A DNA stretch of 64,000 nt from NCBI GenBank assembly GCA_013001595.1, contig JABDMH010000046.1, positions 1-64,000 on the forward strand. Direction: 5' to 3'. The stretch's first letter is position 1; each line of letters starts with the position of its first letter. This stretch comes from Saprospiraceae bacterium. GTDB lineage: Bacteria > Bacteroidota > Bacteroidia > Chitinophagales > Saprospiraceae. A program made the position numbers and the translations under genes. Below, in pieces: positions 25,603-33,948 of this stretch. The notes under the pieces were generated by a model, which ran no database searches, was not told the DNA's origin, and saw nothing but the letters and a program-made list of their open reading frames with translations.

Positions 25603-26922
25603 ATGAAAGTTTTAAAATTTGGCGGTACATCGGTTGGTTCACCAGATCGTATGCGCGAGGTGGCTGAAATCATCACCAGAGATGAAGATCAGAAAATAGT
25701 GGTGTTATCCGCCATTTCAGGAACCACCAATGCATTGGAAAACTATGCCCGAGATTTGCTCAAGGGCGATAAAGACGAGGCGCAAGCAGGTTTGAAAAAA
25801 CTACAAGAAGATTATCGTGAATTTCTCGATACCTTATATAAGGAGCAAGAAATCCTTGAGAAAGCTCAGCAGTACATAGATGAACGATTTGATTTCTTGA
25901 GTGCACTGTCCAACCAGGTGGTGACTGAGACCGAAGAAAAGCTGGTTTTGGCTCAAGGGGAGCTTATGTCCACTCATTTATTCAGCTGGTTACTTGAAGA
26001 AGATGGCATTTCGGCAAAATTGTTACCTGCCCTCAATTATATGCGAATTGATAAGATGTATGAGCCTGATGATTATTATATCGCATCAATGGTGCAAAAA
26101 GAATTGGCACTTACCGGCGACTATCCCATTTATATCACGCAAGGATACATATGTCGCGATGCATTTGGTAAAGTTGACAACCTCAAGCGGGGTGGTAGTG
26201 ATTATACAGCTACCTTATTAGGGCAAGCTGTTAAGGCTGAAGAAATTCAGATATGGACAGATATCGATGGCATGCATAACAACGATCCAAGGGTAGTAGA
26301 CAATACTTACCCCATCAAGAAGCTTTCCTATGGAGAGGCAGCAGAACTGGCTTATTTTGGTGCAAAAATTCTCCATCCTTCATGTGTGCTGCCTGCTCAA
26401 AAAGGTGGAGTCCCGATTATGTTAAAAAATACCATGGATCCCGATGCAAGGGGTACCATCATTTCGTCCAATGACTCGAATACAGACATCACTGCAGTCG
26501 CTGCCAAGGATGGCATAACTGCCATTAAGATTAAGTCAGGCAGAATGCTCATGGCCTATGGATTTCTCAAAAAAGTGTTCGAGGTATTTGAGCACTACGA
26601 AACACCCATTGATATGATCACGACTTCAGAAGTGGCTGTTTCCTTGACCATCGATGACTGCAGTCATCTCGACAATATTTTACACGACTTGCGAGAATTT
26701 GGGGAGGTTGAGGTAGATGAGGACCAAACCATCATCTGCATTGTAGGGCACTTTGGGAGCGATCAATCGGGATATGCTACCCGCATATTTTCATCGCTAG
26801 CAAACATTCCCGTGCGCATGATTTCGTACGGTGGTAGTCGGTTCAATGTCTCCATTCTGGTCAAGAGCCCATACAAGAAGGAGGCCCTGCAACTGCTCAA
26901 TCAGGGTCTATTTGACTTATAA
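25603..26922 (+). CDS. lysC: Aspartate kinase
   Basis: The 439-aa protein begins MKVLKFGGTSVGS, the canonical aspartokinase N-terminus; two extra codons in the track are unneeded. The kinase domain spans about residues 1-285, with GRGGSDYT-like LKRGGSDYTATLLG and WTDIDGMHNNDPRVV. Two ACT domains follow (about 300-437: VFEHYETPIDMITTSEVAVSLTID, and IPVRMISYGGSRFNVSILV). It phosphorylates aspartate, the first step to lysine, threonine and methionine; allosteric feedback through the ACT domains is expected. It is monofunctional, without a homoserine dehydrogenase fusion. Confidence 0.93.
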   Translation: MKVLKFGGTSVGSPDRMREVAEIITRDEDQKIVVLSAISGTTNALENYARDLLKGDKDEAQAGLKKLQEDYREFLDTLYKEQEILEKAQQYIDERFDFLSALSNQVVTETEEKLVLAQGELMSTHLFSWLLEEDGISAKLLPALNYMRIDKMYEPDDYYIASMVQKELALTGDYPIYITQGYICRDAFGKVDNLKRGGSDYTATLLGQAVKAEEIQIWTDIDGMHNNDPRVVDNTYPIKKLSYGEAAELAYFGAKILHPSCVLPAQKGGVPIMLKNTMDPDARGTIISSNDSNTDITAVAAKDGITAIKIKSGRMLMAYGFLKKVFEVFEHYETPIDMITTSEVAVSLTIDDCSHLDNILHDLREFGEVEVDEDQTIICIVGHFGSDQSGYATRIFSSLANIPVRMISYGGSRFNVSILVKSPYKKEALQLLNQGLFDL

Positions 26923-26933
26923 GGCAGTCGTCA

Positions 26934-26950
26934 TACCTTATTAAAAGGTA
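26934..26950 (+). terminator. Weak hairpin after aspartate kinase
   Basis: TACCTT and AAGGTA form a 6-bp stem around the loop ATTAA, 12 bases after the lysC stop. There is no following T-tract, so function as an intrinsic terminator is uncertain. Confidence 0.25.
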
Positions 26951-27087
26951 GTCTAGACAGGTGACATTCAAGCAATCGTTCATTTCCTTAGACCTTAGTC
27001 ACAACGCTTTTCCCAGTTTCAGCATACCATTTGTCGAACAATCCTGCTGATTCGCCGTCTTTCCGTGCATCAAAGTCAAAATCTGCT

Positions 27088-27095
27088 TATTTTTG
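27088..27095 (+). promoter_or_regulatory. Candidate -7 box of the TetR/Lol-like operon
   Basis: TATTTTTG matches TANNTTTG and lies 23 bp before the TetR start codon. It overlaps the left arm of the palindrome at 27093-27112, an arrangement suited to repression by steric block. Confidence 0.45.
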
Positions 27096-27112
27096 ACTAA
27101 ACGTTCGGTCAA
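27093..27112. promoter_or_regulatory. TetR-type operator palindrome, likely autoregulatory
   Basis: TTGACTAAACGTTCGGTCAA pairs with its reverse complement at 16 of 20 positions, with perfect TTGAC/GTCAA arms and a central AACGTT. Size and shape are typical of TetR-family operators. It ends six bases before the TetR ATG and overlaps the candidate -7 box, so it probably mediates autorepression of the whole operon. Confidence 0.65.
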
Positions 27113-27118
27113 TAGATC

Positions 27119-27727
27119 ATGTCGCCAAGAACGAAAGAGCAAATCGCCCAAATTCGCAGGGAAAGCAGGCAGCAAATATTGGATGCCGCCCTATTGCTTT
27201 TTGCACAAAATGGCTTTCATAATACATCCATCAGTACCATTGCCAAAGAAGCCAATATTTCCAAGGGCCTCGTCTACAATTACTTTGAAAGCAAGGACGA
27301 CCTGCTGAGACAAATCGTAGAGACAGCCATGCAGATTGGTGATGACTTCGCCGGGCACCTTGAGCTGGATGACCAGGATCCTGTACAAAGTGTACACCAG
27401 ACGATCGATGACTTATTCTCCATGCTTGAACAAAATCCTACGTACTGGAAGCTGATCATATCTCTATCCTTAAAAGAAGATATCATGCTTCGCTTTAAGG
27501 ATCAGCTGAAGCAACAAGCTCAAAAAAATCTGGCCTATCTAACCAATTATTTTAGGCAATTGCAGATTCCTGAACCCACCAATCATGCAATGTTATATGC
27601 TGCTGCGCTGGATGGCATCTTCTTGCACTACATCTACGCACAAGATCTCTACCCACTTTCAGACATGAAAGACTTTCTTAAGCGGAGCATTGCCAGTTTA
27701 TTACGGCAGAAAATCGATGACAGATGA
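27119..27727 (+). CDS. TetR/AcrR family transcriptional regulator
   Basis: The 202-aa protein carries the TetR N-terminal helix-turn-helix (about residues 12-58): RQQILDAALLLFAQNGFHNTSISTIAKEANISKGLVYNYFESKDDLL. A helical ligand-binding domain follows. It is the first gene of a tight six-gene unit; its stop overlaps the LolA-like start by 4 bp (atga). A matching palindrome lies directly upstream. The ligand is unknown; lipids or hydrophobic compounds would suit the downstream genes. Confidence 0.92.
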   Translation: MSPRTKEQIAQIRRESRQQILDAALLLFAQNGFHNTSISTIAKEANISKGLVYNYFESKDDLLRQIVETAMQIGDDFAGHLELDDQDPVQSVHQTIDDLFSMLEQNPTYWKLIISLSLKEDIMLRFKDQLKQQAQKNLAYLTNYFRQLQIPEPTNHAMLYAAALDGIFLHYIYAQDLYPLSDMKDFLKRSIASLLRQKIDDR

Positions 27728-28470
27728 CTAGAATATGTTGGATACTCTACCTTCTACTCGGCACTCTTACTGTGGGTGCACAGGATGCTACCGAAATTAT
27801 TACAATTGCCGATCAGCGAGCTCGTGGTATCAAATCCAGTCAGGGAGAAATGAAAATGACCATAGTCAGACCCAATTGGTCAAGGGAGATAAGTATCAAA
27901 TCATGGAGCAAGGGAACAGAGTACAGCCTCATGTTGATCACTGATCCTCCCCGCGATAAGGGGACCGCTTTTCTCAAACGTCAAAAGGAAATTTGGAACT
28001 GGCAACCATCGATCGATCGAGCCATCAAACTACCTCCGTCAATGATGATGCAATCCTGGATGGGATCAGATTTTAAAAATGACGACTTGGTACGAGAGTC
28101 TTCTGTAGTCGTGGATTACACACATATGTTATTGGGTGAAGAAGTAATTAATGGCAGGGAAGCTTACAAGATTGAACTCATACCTAAGGAAGATGCACCA
28201 GTAGTCTGGGGTAAAGTTATCTCCTGGGTGGGTAAGAAGCACTATCTCCAGTTAAAGAGTGAATTTTATGATGAAGACGGATATCTGGTTAACATTATGC
28301 TGGGGAAAGATATCAAAGAGCTGGGAGGACGCCTTCTTCCATCCAGGCTGGAGATGATACCCGCTGATGAAGAAGGTAAGAAAACGGTGATTGAGCAGAA
28401 AAGTATCGCTTTTGATGTGCCCATCGACAACCAATTCTTTTCACTGCAGAACATGAAGCGTGTTCGCTAA
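27724..28470 (+). CDS. LolA-like outer-membrane lipoprotein-sorting protein
   Basis: The 248-aa exported protein has a short signal peptide (ICWILYLLLGTLTVGAQ) and a LolA/LppX-like half-barrel: ARGIKSSQGEMKMTIVRPNWSREISIKSWSKG, KGTAFLKRQKEIWNWQPSIDRAIKLPPSMMMQSWMGSDFKNDDLV and the FYDEDGYLVNIML strand. Members of this subgroup (LolA-like, Pfam PF17131 type) often sit beside RND/MmpL or ABC exporters and shuttle a hydrophobic cargo across the periplasm. Here it precedes two LolC/E-like permeases and an ATPase, so it is probably their periplasmic carrier. Confidence 0.85.
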   Translation: MTRICWILYLLLGTLTVGAQDATEIITIADQRARGIKSSQGEMKMTIVRPNWSREISIKSWSKGTEYSLMLITDPPRDKGTAFLKRQKEIWNWQPSIDRAIKLPPSMMMQSWMGSDFKNDDLVRESSVVVDYTHMLLGEEVINGREAYKIELIPKEDAPVVWGKVISWVGKKHYLQLKSEFYDEDGYLVNIMLGKDIKELGGRLLPSRLEMIPADEEGKKTVIEQKSIAFDVPIDNQFFSLQNMKRVR

Positions 28471-28482
28471 AGCAGCTAGCAA

Positions 28483-29703
28483 ATGAGACAGATCCTAAAA
28501 CTGGCAACACGGAATATTTGGCGAAATAGGCGCCGGACCCTAATCACTGCTGCCTCCATTCTCTTTGCGGTGCTTTTTGCTGTAGCCATTTCGTCTATCT
28601 CTAAAGGTACTTGGGATCATATGATCGATAGTGTAGTTCACTATCACTTCGGTTACATACAGATCCATAAAAAAGGCTATTGGGATGATAAAACAATAGA
28701 CAATGTCTTTGACCCAACTTCGGTAGCCGCACTCGTGAATGATCAAGCCTTGGCCAGTCAATTGGTGCCACGCATCGAAAGTTTCGCCTTATCCTCGTTC
28801 GAACAAGCCACTAAAGGAGCCCTGATCATTGGAATTGATCCTGAAAAGGAAGCACATTTAACACGGCCAGACACCCGAATTACAGAGGGTGACTATCTAG
28901 AGCCCAAAGATGATGGTGTCCTGGTCGCCGAAGGATTGGCCACGTATCTAAGCGCATCTGTGGGAGATACATTGGTACTGATTAGTCAAGGCTACCATGG
29001 CATCAATGCTGCCGGAAAATTTCCCATTCGCGGATTGGTACATTTCGGATCTCCAGATCTTAATAAGCAACTCATTTACCTGGGACTAGAACAGGCCAAA
29101 TGGTTTTATGGTACGGAAGGACAGATCACGACCATTGTTGTGGATGTAGAAGATGCCGATGAGTTGCCAGCCGTGATCTCTACACTCAGGGCATCATTAG
29201 ATACTTCTCTTTACGAAGTGATGGATTATAAAGAGATGATGCCAGACCTAATGCAAGCCCGAGAAGTAGATACTGCCAGCAGTGACATCATACTGTTGGT
29301 ACTATACTTCATCATCGGTTTCGGCATTTTTGGAACCATTCTGATGATGTTAAAGGAGCGTGAATATGAGTTTGGAATACTCAAGGCAATCGGTATGGGG
29401 ACCGTCAAACTCAATATTATGCTATGGCTGGAGATTATATTCTTAGGCATTATCGGGTGTCTGGCTGGCATCTTGGTATCACTGCCAATCGTCTTCTATT
29501 TCCACCAAAATCCCATTGAGTTGTCTGGCGCGATGGCAGAAGCATATGAAAAATTTGGCGTCCAGGCCCTACTCCCCGCTTCCACCGACATCAGCATATT
29601 TCTCAAGCAAGCATTGGTCGTATTTCTCATGATAACCGTTCTGTCGATTTATCCCATGTTCAAGCTCGCCAAACTCAAACCCGTCGAAGCAATGCGTGAT
29701 TAA
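28483..29703 (+). CDS. ABC transporter permease, FtsX/LolC-E type (first)
   Basis: The 406-aa protein has the MacB/LolCE arrangement: one N-terminal membrane helix (TLITAASILFAVLFAVAISSI), a large periplasmic domain (about residues 45-265), then three C-terminal helices (IILLVLYFIIGFGIFGTILMML, LWLEIIFLGIIGCLAGILVSL, ALVVFLMITVLSIYPMF). The conserved coupling segment KEREYEFGILKAIGMG and the C-terminal LKPVEAMRD fit the FtsX family. It likely pairs with the next permease as a heterodimer that extracts lipoproteins or lipids from the inner membrane. It starts 12 bp after the LolA-like gene. Confidence 0.88.
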   Translation: MRQILKLATRNIWRNRRRTLITAASILFAVLFAVAISSISKGTWDHMIDSVVHYHFGYIQIHKKGYWDDKTIDNVFDPTSVAALVNDQALASQLVPRIESFALSSFEQATKGALIIGIDPEKEAHLTRPDTRITEGDYLEPKDDGVLVAEGLATYLSASVGDTLVLISQGYHGINAAGKFPIRGLVHFGSPDLNKQLIYLGLEQAKWFYGTEGQITTIVVDVEDADELPAVISTLRASLDTSLYEVMDYKEMMPDLMQAREVDTASSDIILLVLYFIIGFGIFGTILMMLKEREYEFGILKAIGMGTVKLNIMLWLEIIFLGIIGCLAGILVSLPIVFYFHQNPIELSGAMAEAYEKFGVQALLPASTDISIFLKQALVVFLMITVLSIYPMFKLAKLKPVEAMRD

Positions 29704-29713
29704 TCTCTAGACT

Positions 29714-30931
29714 ATGATTGCAAAAATAGCTTGGTTAAATATTTGGAGAAGTCGCACTCGGAGTTTGGTTGTGATCAGCTCGATTATTATTGGAATTTGG
29801 TCGCTAGTTTTCCTCCTGGCTTTCATGAATGGCCAGGTAAATAATTACATATCGAGCATCATAGAGAATGAGACCTCGCATATCCAAATCCACACTCCGC
29901 AATTCAAAGAAGATTTTGAAGTGGATCAGCTGATTCCAAATGCAGATCAACTAGTAGCAGAACTTGGCAAGTCAGCAGACATCCATGCGGCAACAGGACG
30001 GATTTTACTCAACGGAATGTTATCCTCATCTGCTGCAGCACGGGGGGTTATGGTTAAAGGCATCGACCTCCGCCTAGAGCAGCCAGTCTCCCATCTTCAA
30101 GAAAAGATTATTTCGGGTCAGCCGATCGGCTCTGGTAGAAAGAACGAGATCATGCTGAGCCAGCGCATGGCTGAAAAACTCAAGGTCAAACTACGCTCCA
30201 AGGTGGTTCTGACTTTTCAGAATATTTCATCCGACATCACAACTGCTGCCTTCCGTGTGGTTGGAATCTATAAAACAACCAGTAAGCGCAACGACGAGCT
30301 CTATGCATTTGCCGACATCGCGGATCTTCAGCGCCTGGCAGAGATGCCGCAGGGAAGTGCCCATCAGATTGCGCTATTAGTTAACGATTTTGATGCGACA
30401 GATACATTGGCCGCCGAGATATCCAATCAACATCAACTCCTAAAGGTAGAGACGTACAAAGAGATATCACCCGATCTAGAGCTATTTAACTCACAGATCA
30501 AACTCAACATGATCATTATGACAACTATCTTCATGTTGGCCCTGATCTTCGGCATCATCAATACCATGCTCATGGCCGTACTTGAACGCATGAAAGAACT
30601 CGGCATGTTGATGGCAGTCGGTATGAATAAGCTCCGGGTATTCTTTATGGTGGTTCTGGAGACGCTCCTTATTGCACTGATCGGCGCACCTATCGGAATG
30701 CTGCTGGGTTACCTGACCACCCAATATCTGAATGAAACTGGCATCGATCTCTCGACCTGGAGTGAAGCGCTCGAAGAGTTTGGAATGGCCAACATCATTC
30801 GTCCTTTTGTGACAGCCGACACATTTTTCATCATCAGTATAGCGGTAGTGATCACCGCCGTGCTGGCATCTATCTATCCTGCCTTTAAAGCCATCCGCTT
30901 AAAACCAGTGCAAGCCTTACGTAAAATCTAG
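29714..30931 (+). CDS. ABC transporter permease, FtsX/LolC-E type (second)
   Basis: This 405-aa paralogue of the preceding gene has the same topology: an N-terminal helix (SLVVISSIIIGIWSLVFLLAFM), a periplasmic domain, and helices at IIMTTIFMLALIFGIINTMLM, VFFMVVLETLLIALIGAPIGMLLG and FFIISIAVVITAVLASIYPAF. The coupling helix LERMKELGMLMAVGMNK and the terminal LKPVQALRKI match LolC/E. It follows the first permease by 10 bp and precedes the ATPase by 5 bp, so the three form one transporter. A tandem, diverged pair resembles LolC plus LolE more than the homodimeric MacB. Confidence 0.88.
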   Translation: MIAKIAWLNIWRSRTRSLVVISSIIIGIWSLVFLLAFMNGQVNNYISSIIENETSHIQIHTPQFKEDFEVDQLIPNADQLVAELGKSADIHAATGRILLNGMLSSSAAARGVMVKGIDLRLEQPVSHLQEKIISGQPIGSGRKNEIMLSQRMAEKLKVKLRSKVVLTFQNISSDITTAAFRVVGIYKTTSKRNDELYAFADIADLQRLAEMPQGSAHQIALLVNDFDATDTLAAEISNQHQLLKVETYKEISPDLELFNSQIKLNMIIMTTIFMLALIFGIINTMLMAVLERMKELGMLMAVGMNKLRVFFMVVLETLLIALIGAPIGMLLGYLTTQYLNETGIDLSTWSEALEEFGMANIIRPFVTADTFFIISIAVVITAVLASIYPAFKAIRLKPVQALRKI

Positions 30932-30936
30932 TCGCC

Positions 30937-31632
30937 ATGGAAAGAAAAAAAGTCATTATAGTCAAAGATGTGTACAAGACCTACCACGAGACCAAAGTGC
31001 CCGTAAAAGCTTTGCGCGGGGTGTCAATCGATATTCATCAGGGTGAATTTACCGCCATAGTGGGCCCTTCGGGTTCTGGTAAAACGACTTTACTGAACCT
31101 GATCGGAGGGCTAGATCGGCCTACGAAAGGAAGCATCGTAGTAGGTGACACCGATATCGCCACCCTTAGTGATAATCAGCTGATCGATTTTCGAAAAGAG
31201 CACATTGGTTTTGTTTTTCAATCCTACAACCTGATTCCGGTCCTGACGGCTAAAGAAAATGTGGAGTTTGTAATGTTACTGCAAAAGCAACCAAAAGCAA
31301 AGAGAGATGCGCGCACGGCAGAACTAATGGCAGCTGTTGGTTTGGCAGACCGAATGGATAACCGGCCATCCGAGCTCTCAGGGGGCCAGCAGCAACGGGT
31401 CGCTGTGGCAAGAGCCCTTGCACCAAAACCAACATTTATACTGGCTGATGAGCCTACCGCCAATCTTGACTCAAAAAGCACAGCTGACCTATTGGATATG
31501 ATGGCCAAGCTGAATGCAGATGAACACATCACCTTTGTGTTTTCTACACATGATCAGCGAGTCATAGATCGTGCCAGGAGAATCATCACCATAGAAGACG
31601 GTAAAGTACTGAAGGACGAATGGGTACAGTAA
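30937..31632 (+). CDS. ABC transporter ATPase, LolD/MacB type
   Basis: The 231-aa ATPase has Walker [13 protein letters not shown] (about residues 43-54), Q-loop [17 protein letters not shown], signature [16 protein letters not shown] (about 144), Walker [13 protein letters not shown] and H-loop FSTHD. The [12 protein letters not shown] stretch is typical of the LolD/MacB/FtsE group that pairs with FtsX-type permeases. It energises the two permeases upstream. Its 3' end overlaps the barrel gene by 13 bp. Confidence 0.93.
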   Translation: MERKKVIIVKDVYKTYHETKVPVKALRGVSIDIHQGEFTAIVGPSGSGKTTLLNLIGGLDRPTKGSIVVGDTDIATLSDNQLIDFRKEHIGFVFQSYNLIPVLTAKENVEFVMLLQKQPKAKRDARTAELMAAVGLADRMDNRPSELSGGQQQRVAVARALAPKPTFILADEPTANLDSKSTADLLDMMAKLNADEHITFVFSTHDQRVIDRARRIITIEDGKVLKDEWVQ

Positions 31633-32780
31633 AATCCATCTTGAGTTTCTGCCTATGCTGCCTCCTGCTGACAGCAAAGGCCCAGGAAGAAAAACCTCCT
31701 AACTGGACCCTAAATGGATACGTCAAACAATTGCAAACTGCTTTGAAATTTGATGGTTTGGATGCGTATCTACTGGACAATCTCTTTCACAATAGACTTA
31801 ACTTTCGCTGGTATCCCACCGACCAACTCAATGTGCGTGTCGAAATGCGAAATCGCCTTTTCTACGGAGACCTAGTAAAGGCAAATCCAGCCTACGCCAC
31901 ACAGGTAGAGCTGGCCAATAATGACTTTTTCGATCTATCATTCCATACCATCAATAAGAACGGCTGGCTACTCAACTCCACCATAGATCGTGCCTACGTG
32001 CAGTATGTGAAAGGAAGTTTTGAAGCATCTCTTGGCCGGCAGCGCATTAATTGGGGCATCAATACGGTATGGAATCCAAACGATGTATTCAATGCCTTTG
32101 CATTTACAGATTTCGACTACGAAGAAAGACCGGGCTCTGATGCATTGCGTGTAAAATACTATACCGGTGTAGCCTCCAGTGTAGAACTAGCCGTCAAAGC
32201 CTCCAAGACTTGGTCTGATCGAGTGGTAGCGGCCCTCTACAAATGGAATATTGCACGCTATGACTTTCAGGCTCTTCTGGGAGTGGCCAATCAAGAACTC
32301 GTATTCGGGGGTGGATGGGCAGGACATCTAAAGACAGCAGGTTTCAAGGGTGAATGGTCCTACTTTATTCCCTTTAACTCAGATCTTTCCAATAGTTTTG
32401 CCCTGACCCTAGGAATCGACTACACCTTCAGCAACAGTCTATACTTGAACCTAGGTTATCTGTTTAACGACAACGGAAAGACCGGTGGTTCACTAGCCGA
32501 GCTGTTCAACTTTGAACTATCTGCCAAAAACTTATATCCATTCCGTCATGCTACTTTCTTGAGCGTGGGATACCCCATCACACCACTGCTTAACGCCGCA
32601 ATGACATGGATCTATAGTCCGGTTTCTAGCCAGCCACTGTTCCTTAATCCAACATTCACCTATTCAGTGGGCCAAAATTGGGATCTGGACCTAGTTGGTC
32701 AGTTGGCTTTTAGTGATGTGCAGGGGAAGTATAAGACCGCGGTCATTGCAGGCTTCTTGCGTCTGAAGCTGTCTTTCTAA
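31620..32780 (+). CDS. Outer-membrane beta-barrel protein of the Lol-like operon
   Basis: The 386-aa protein has a signal peptide (ILSFCLCCLLLTAKAQ). Alternating amphipathic strands throughout end in an aromatic C-terminus (VIAGFLRLKLSF), as expected of an outer-membrane barrel. Recognisable porin-like segments are NRLNFRWYPTDQLNVRVEMRNR and ASLGRQRINWGINTVWNPND. The latter resembles DUF1302-like or alginate-export-like barrels, but I cannot assign a family. Overlap with the ATPase gene ties it to the transporter, suggesting it receives or passes the cargo at the outer membrane. Confidence 0.8.
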   Translation: MGTVKSILSFCLCCLLLTAKAQEEKPPNWTLNGYVKQLQTALKFDGLDAYLLDNLFHNRLNFRWYPTDQLNVRVEMRNRLFYGDLVKANPAYATQVELANNDFFDLSFHTINKNGWLLNSTIDRAYVQYVKGSFEASLGRQRINWGINTVWNPNDVFNAFAFTDFDYEERPGSDALRVKYYTGVASSVELAVKASKTWSDRVVAALYKWNIARYDFQALLGVANQELVFGGGWAGHLKTAGFKGEWSYFIPFNSDLSNSFALTLGIDYTFSNSLYLNLGYLFNDNGKTGGSLAELFNFELSAKNLYPFRHATFLSVGYPITPLLNAAMTWIYSPVSSQPLFLNPTFTYSVGQNWDLDLVGQLAFSDVQGKYKTAVIAGFLRLKLSF

Positions 32781-32791
32781 ATCAATTGTTT

Positions 32792-33076
32792 CTAGACATC
32801 ATAGGACAGTTCCACCTCCTCTGTTGTGGGATGAGACTGGCATGTTAGGATATACCCTTCTGCTACTTCATCTTCGTCCAATCCATAGTTTACCTCCATA
32901 TCCACCTTGCCTTTAGTCAATTTGGCCATACATGTAGTGCATACACCACTGGTACAAGAAAAGGGAGGATCATATCCCTCATCTATAAGGGTTTGCAAAA
33001 TGGTCTGGTCCTTAATTTCAATTTCTACCTGTTCTCCATCCAGTTTTATGGAGGCCTTTGAAGACGTTTCAGACAT
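32792..33076 (-). CDS. [2Fe-2S] ferredoxin
   Basis: From the ATG at 33076 (MSETSSKASIKLDG) this is a 94-aa plant-type ferredoxin; the 52-residue extension in the ORF track lacks support. Cluster ligands are visible in FSCTSGVCTTCMAKL (C-x4-C-x2-C) and the distal YILTCQSHP. It resembles the C-terminal ferredoxin module of phenylacetate and related oxygenase reductases, but stands alone as an electron carrier. It converges with the barrel gene. Confidence 0.88.
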   Translation of the reverse strand: MSETSSKASIKLDGEQVEIEIKDQTILQTLIDEGYDPPFSCTSGVCTTCMAKLTKGKVDMEVNYGLDEDEVAEGYILTCQSHPTTEEVELSYDV

Positions 33077-33244
33077 GTTTATTTCGACTATTTGTTTTGA
33101 AGCAGCAAATATAAGGATTGACTCTTTACCTACTACTTTAATAAACAAGAACCACTGGCTGATTAATAGGTTGAAAAATTGTCTAAAAAAAACGATCGTC
33201 TTGGAGAAGCTGGGGTGTCCAGTATCTTCCATCAGGATCTTGAC

Positions 33245-33655
33245 CTAAGAAATAATCGTAGCTGTAAGCGAACGACTGCCCGCATGATTGCGAAATTCGC
33301 ACAAGTAGATGCCTTGCCAGGTGCCAAGGTCCAACCTGCCATTCCGGATGGGCATACTGATCGAACTACCTACCAAGGCTGCCTTAATATGTGCAGGCAT
33401 GTCATCCGGTCCTTCATAATCGTGCTGGATAAAGGGCAGGTTCTCAGGAACGAGCATGTTGAAGATGCTTTCAAAATCTACTCGCACCGTGGGGTCCGCA
33501 TTTTCATTCAAACATAAACCAGCTGAAGTATGCCTGATGAATAAGTGCATGACACCATCTATAGGCCAGTTTTCCACAGCGTGATTCACCTCTTGAGTGA
33601 TGAGGTGAAAACCTCGCGATTTAGGTGTCAATCGAATGAGTTGGTGGGTGACCAT
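33245..33655 (-). CDS. YjbQ/UPF0047 family protein
   Basis: The likely start is the ATG at 33655 (MVTHQLIRLTPKSRGFHLIT), giving 136 aa, the usual length; the longer track start adds 23 residues. The family signature is clear: GVMHLFIRHTSAGLCLNENADPTVRVD and the C-terminal GTWQGIYLCEFRNHAGSRSLTATI. YjbQ homologues show secondary thiamine-phosphate synthase activity, but the physiological role is unsettled. A thiamine-monophosphate kinase gene lies 5.3 kb away without operon linkage. Confidence 0.88.
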   Translation of the reverse strand: MVTHQLIRLTPKSRGFHLITQEVNHAVENWPIDGVMHLFIRHTSAGLCLNENADPTVRVDFESIFNMLVPENLPFIQHDYEGPDDMPAHIKAALVGSSISMPIRNGRLDLGTWQGIYLCEFRNHAGSRSLTATIIS

Positions 33656-33948
33656 AAGGAGTGCAATATTGTCGTTTGATTGAGCCACAAAGGTAACGAT
33701 TAGGTAGGATGATTTATCGCCCATTGCACCTAGCTACTTCTGACTCCCATTTTATGAGCCGCAAAATATGCTTCACAAAATGTAATAGAAAAATCGATAC
33801 TAGAATCTTAGTAAGATTGACTTATGAATTATGGTAAGCTTGTACTGCTACTGATTTTCACTGTGGGCACTCAATCAGTAAGAAATTATGGGTTGCAAGG
33901 TAGTTCTTGAATACTTTCTTAAGATCCTAAAAAAATACTCACTACCCT

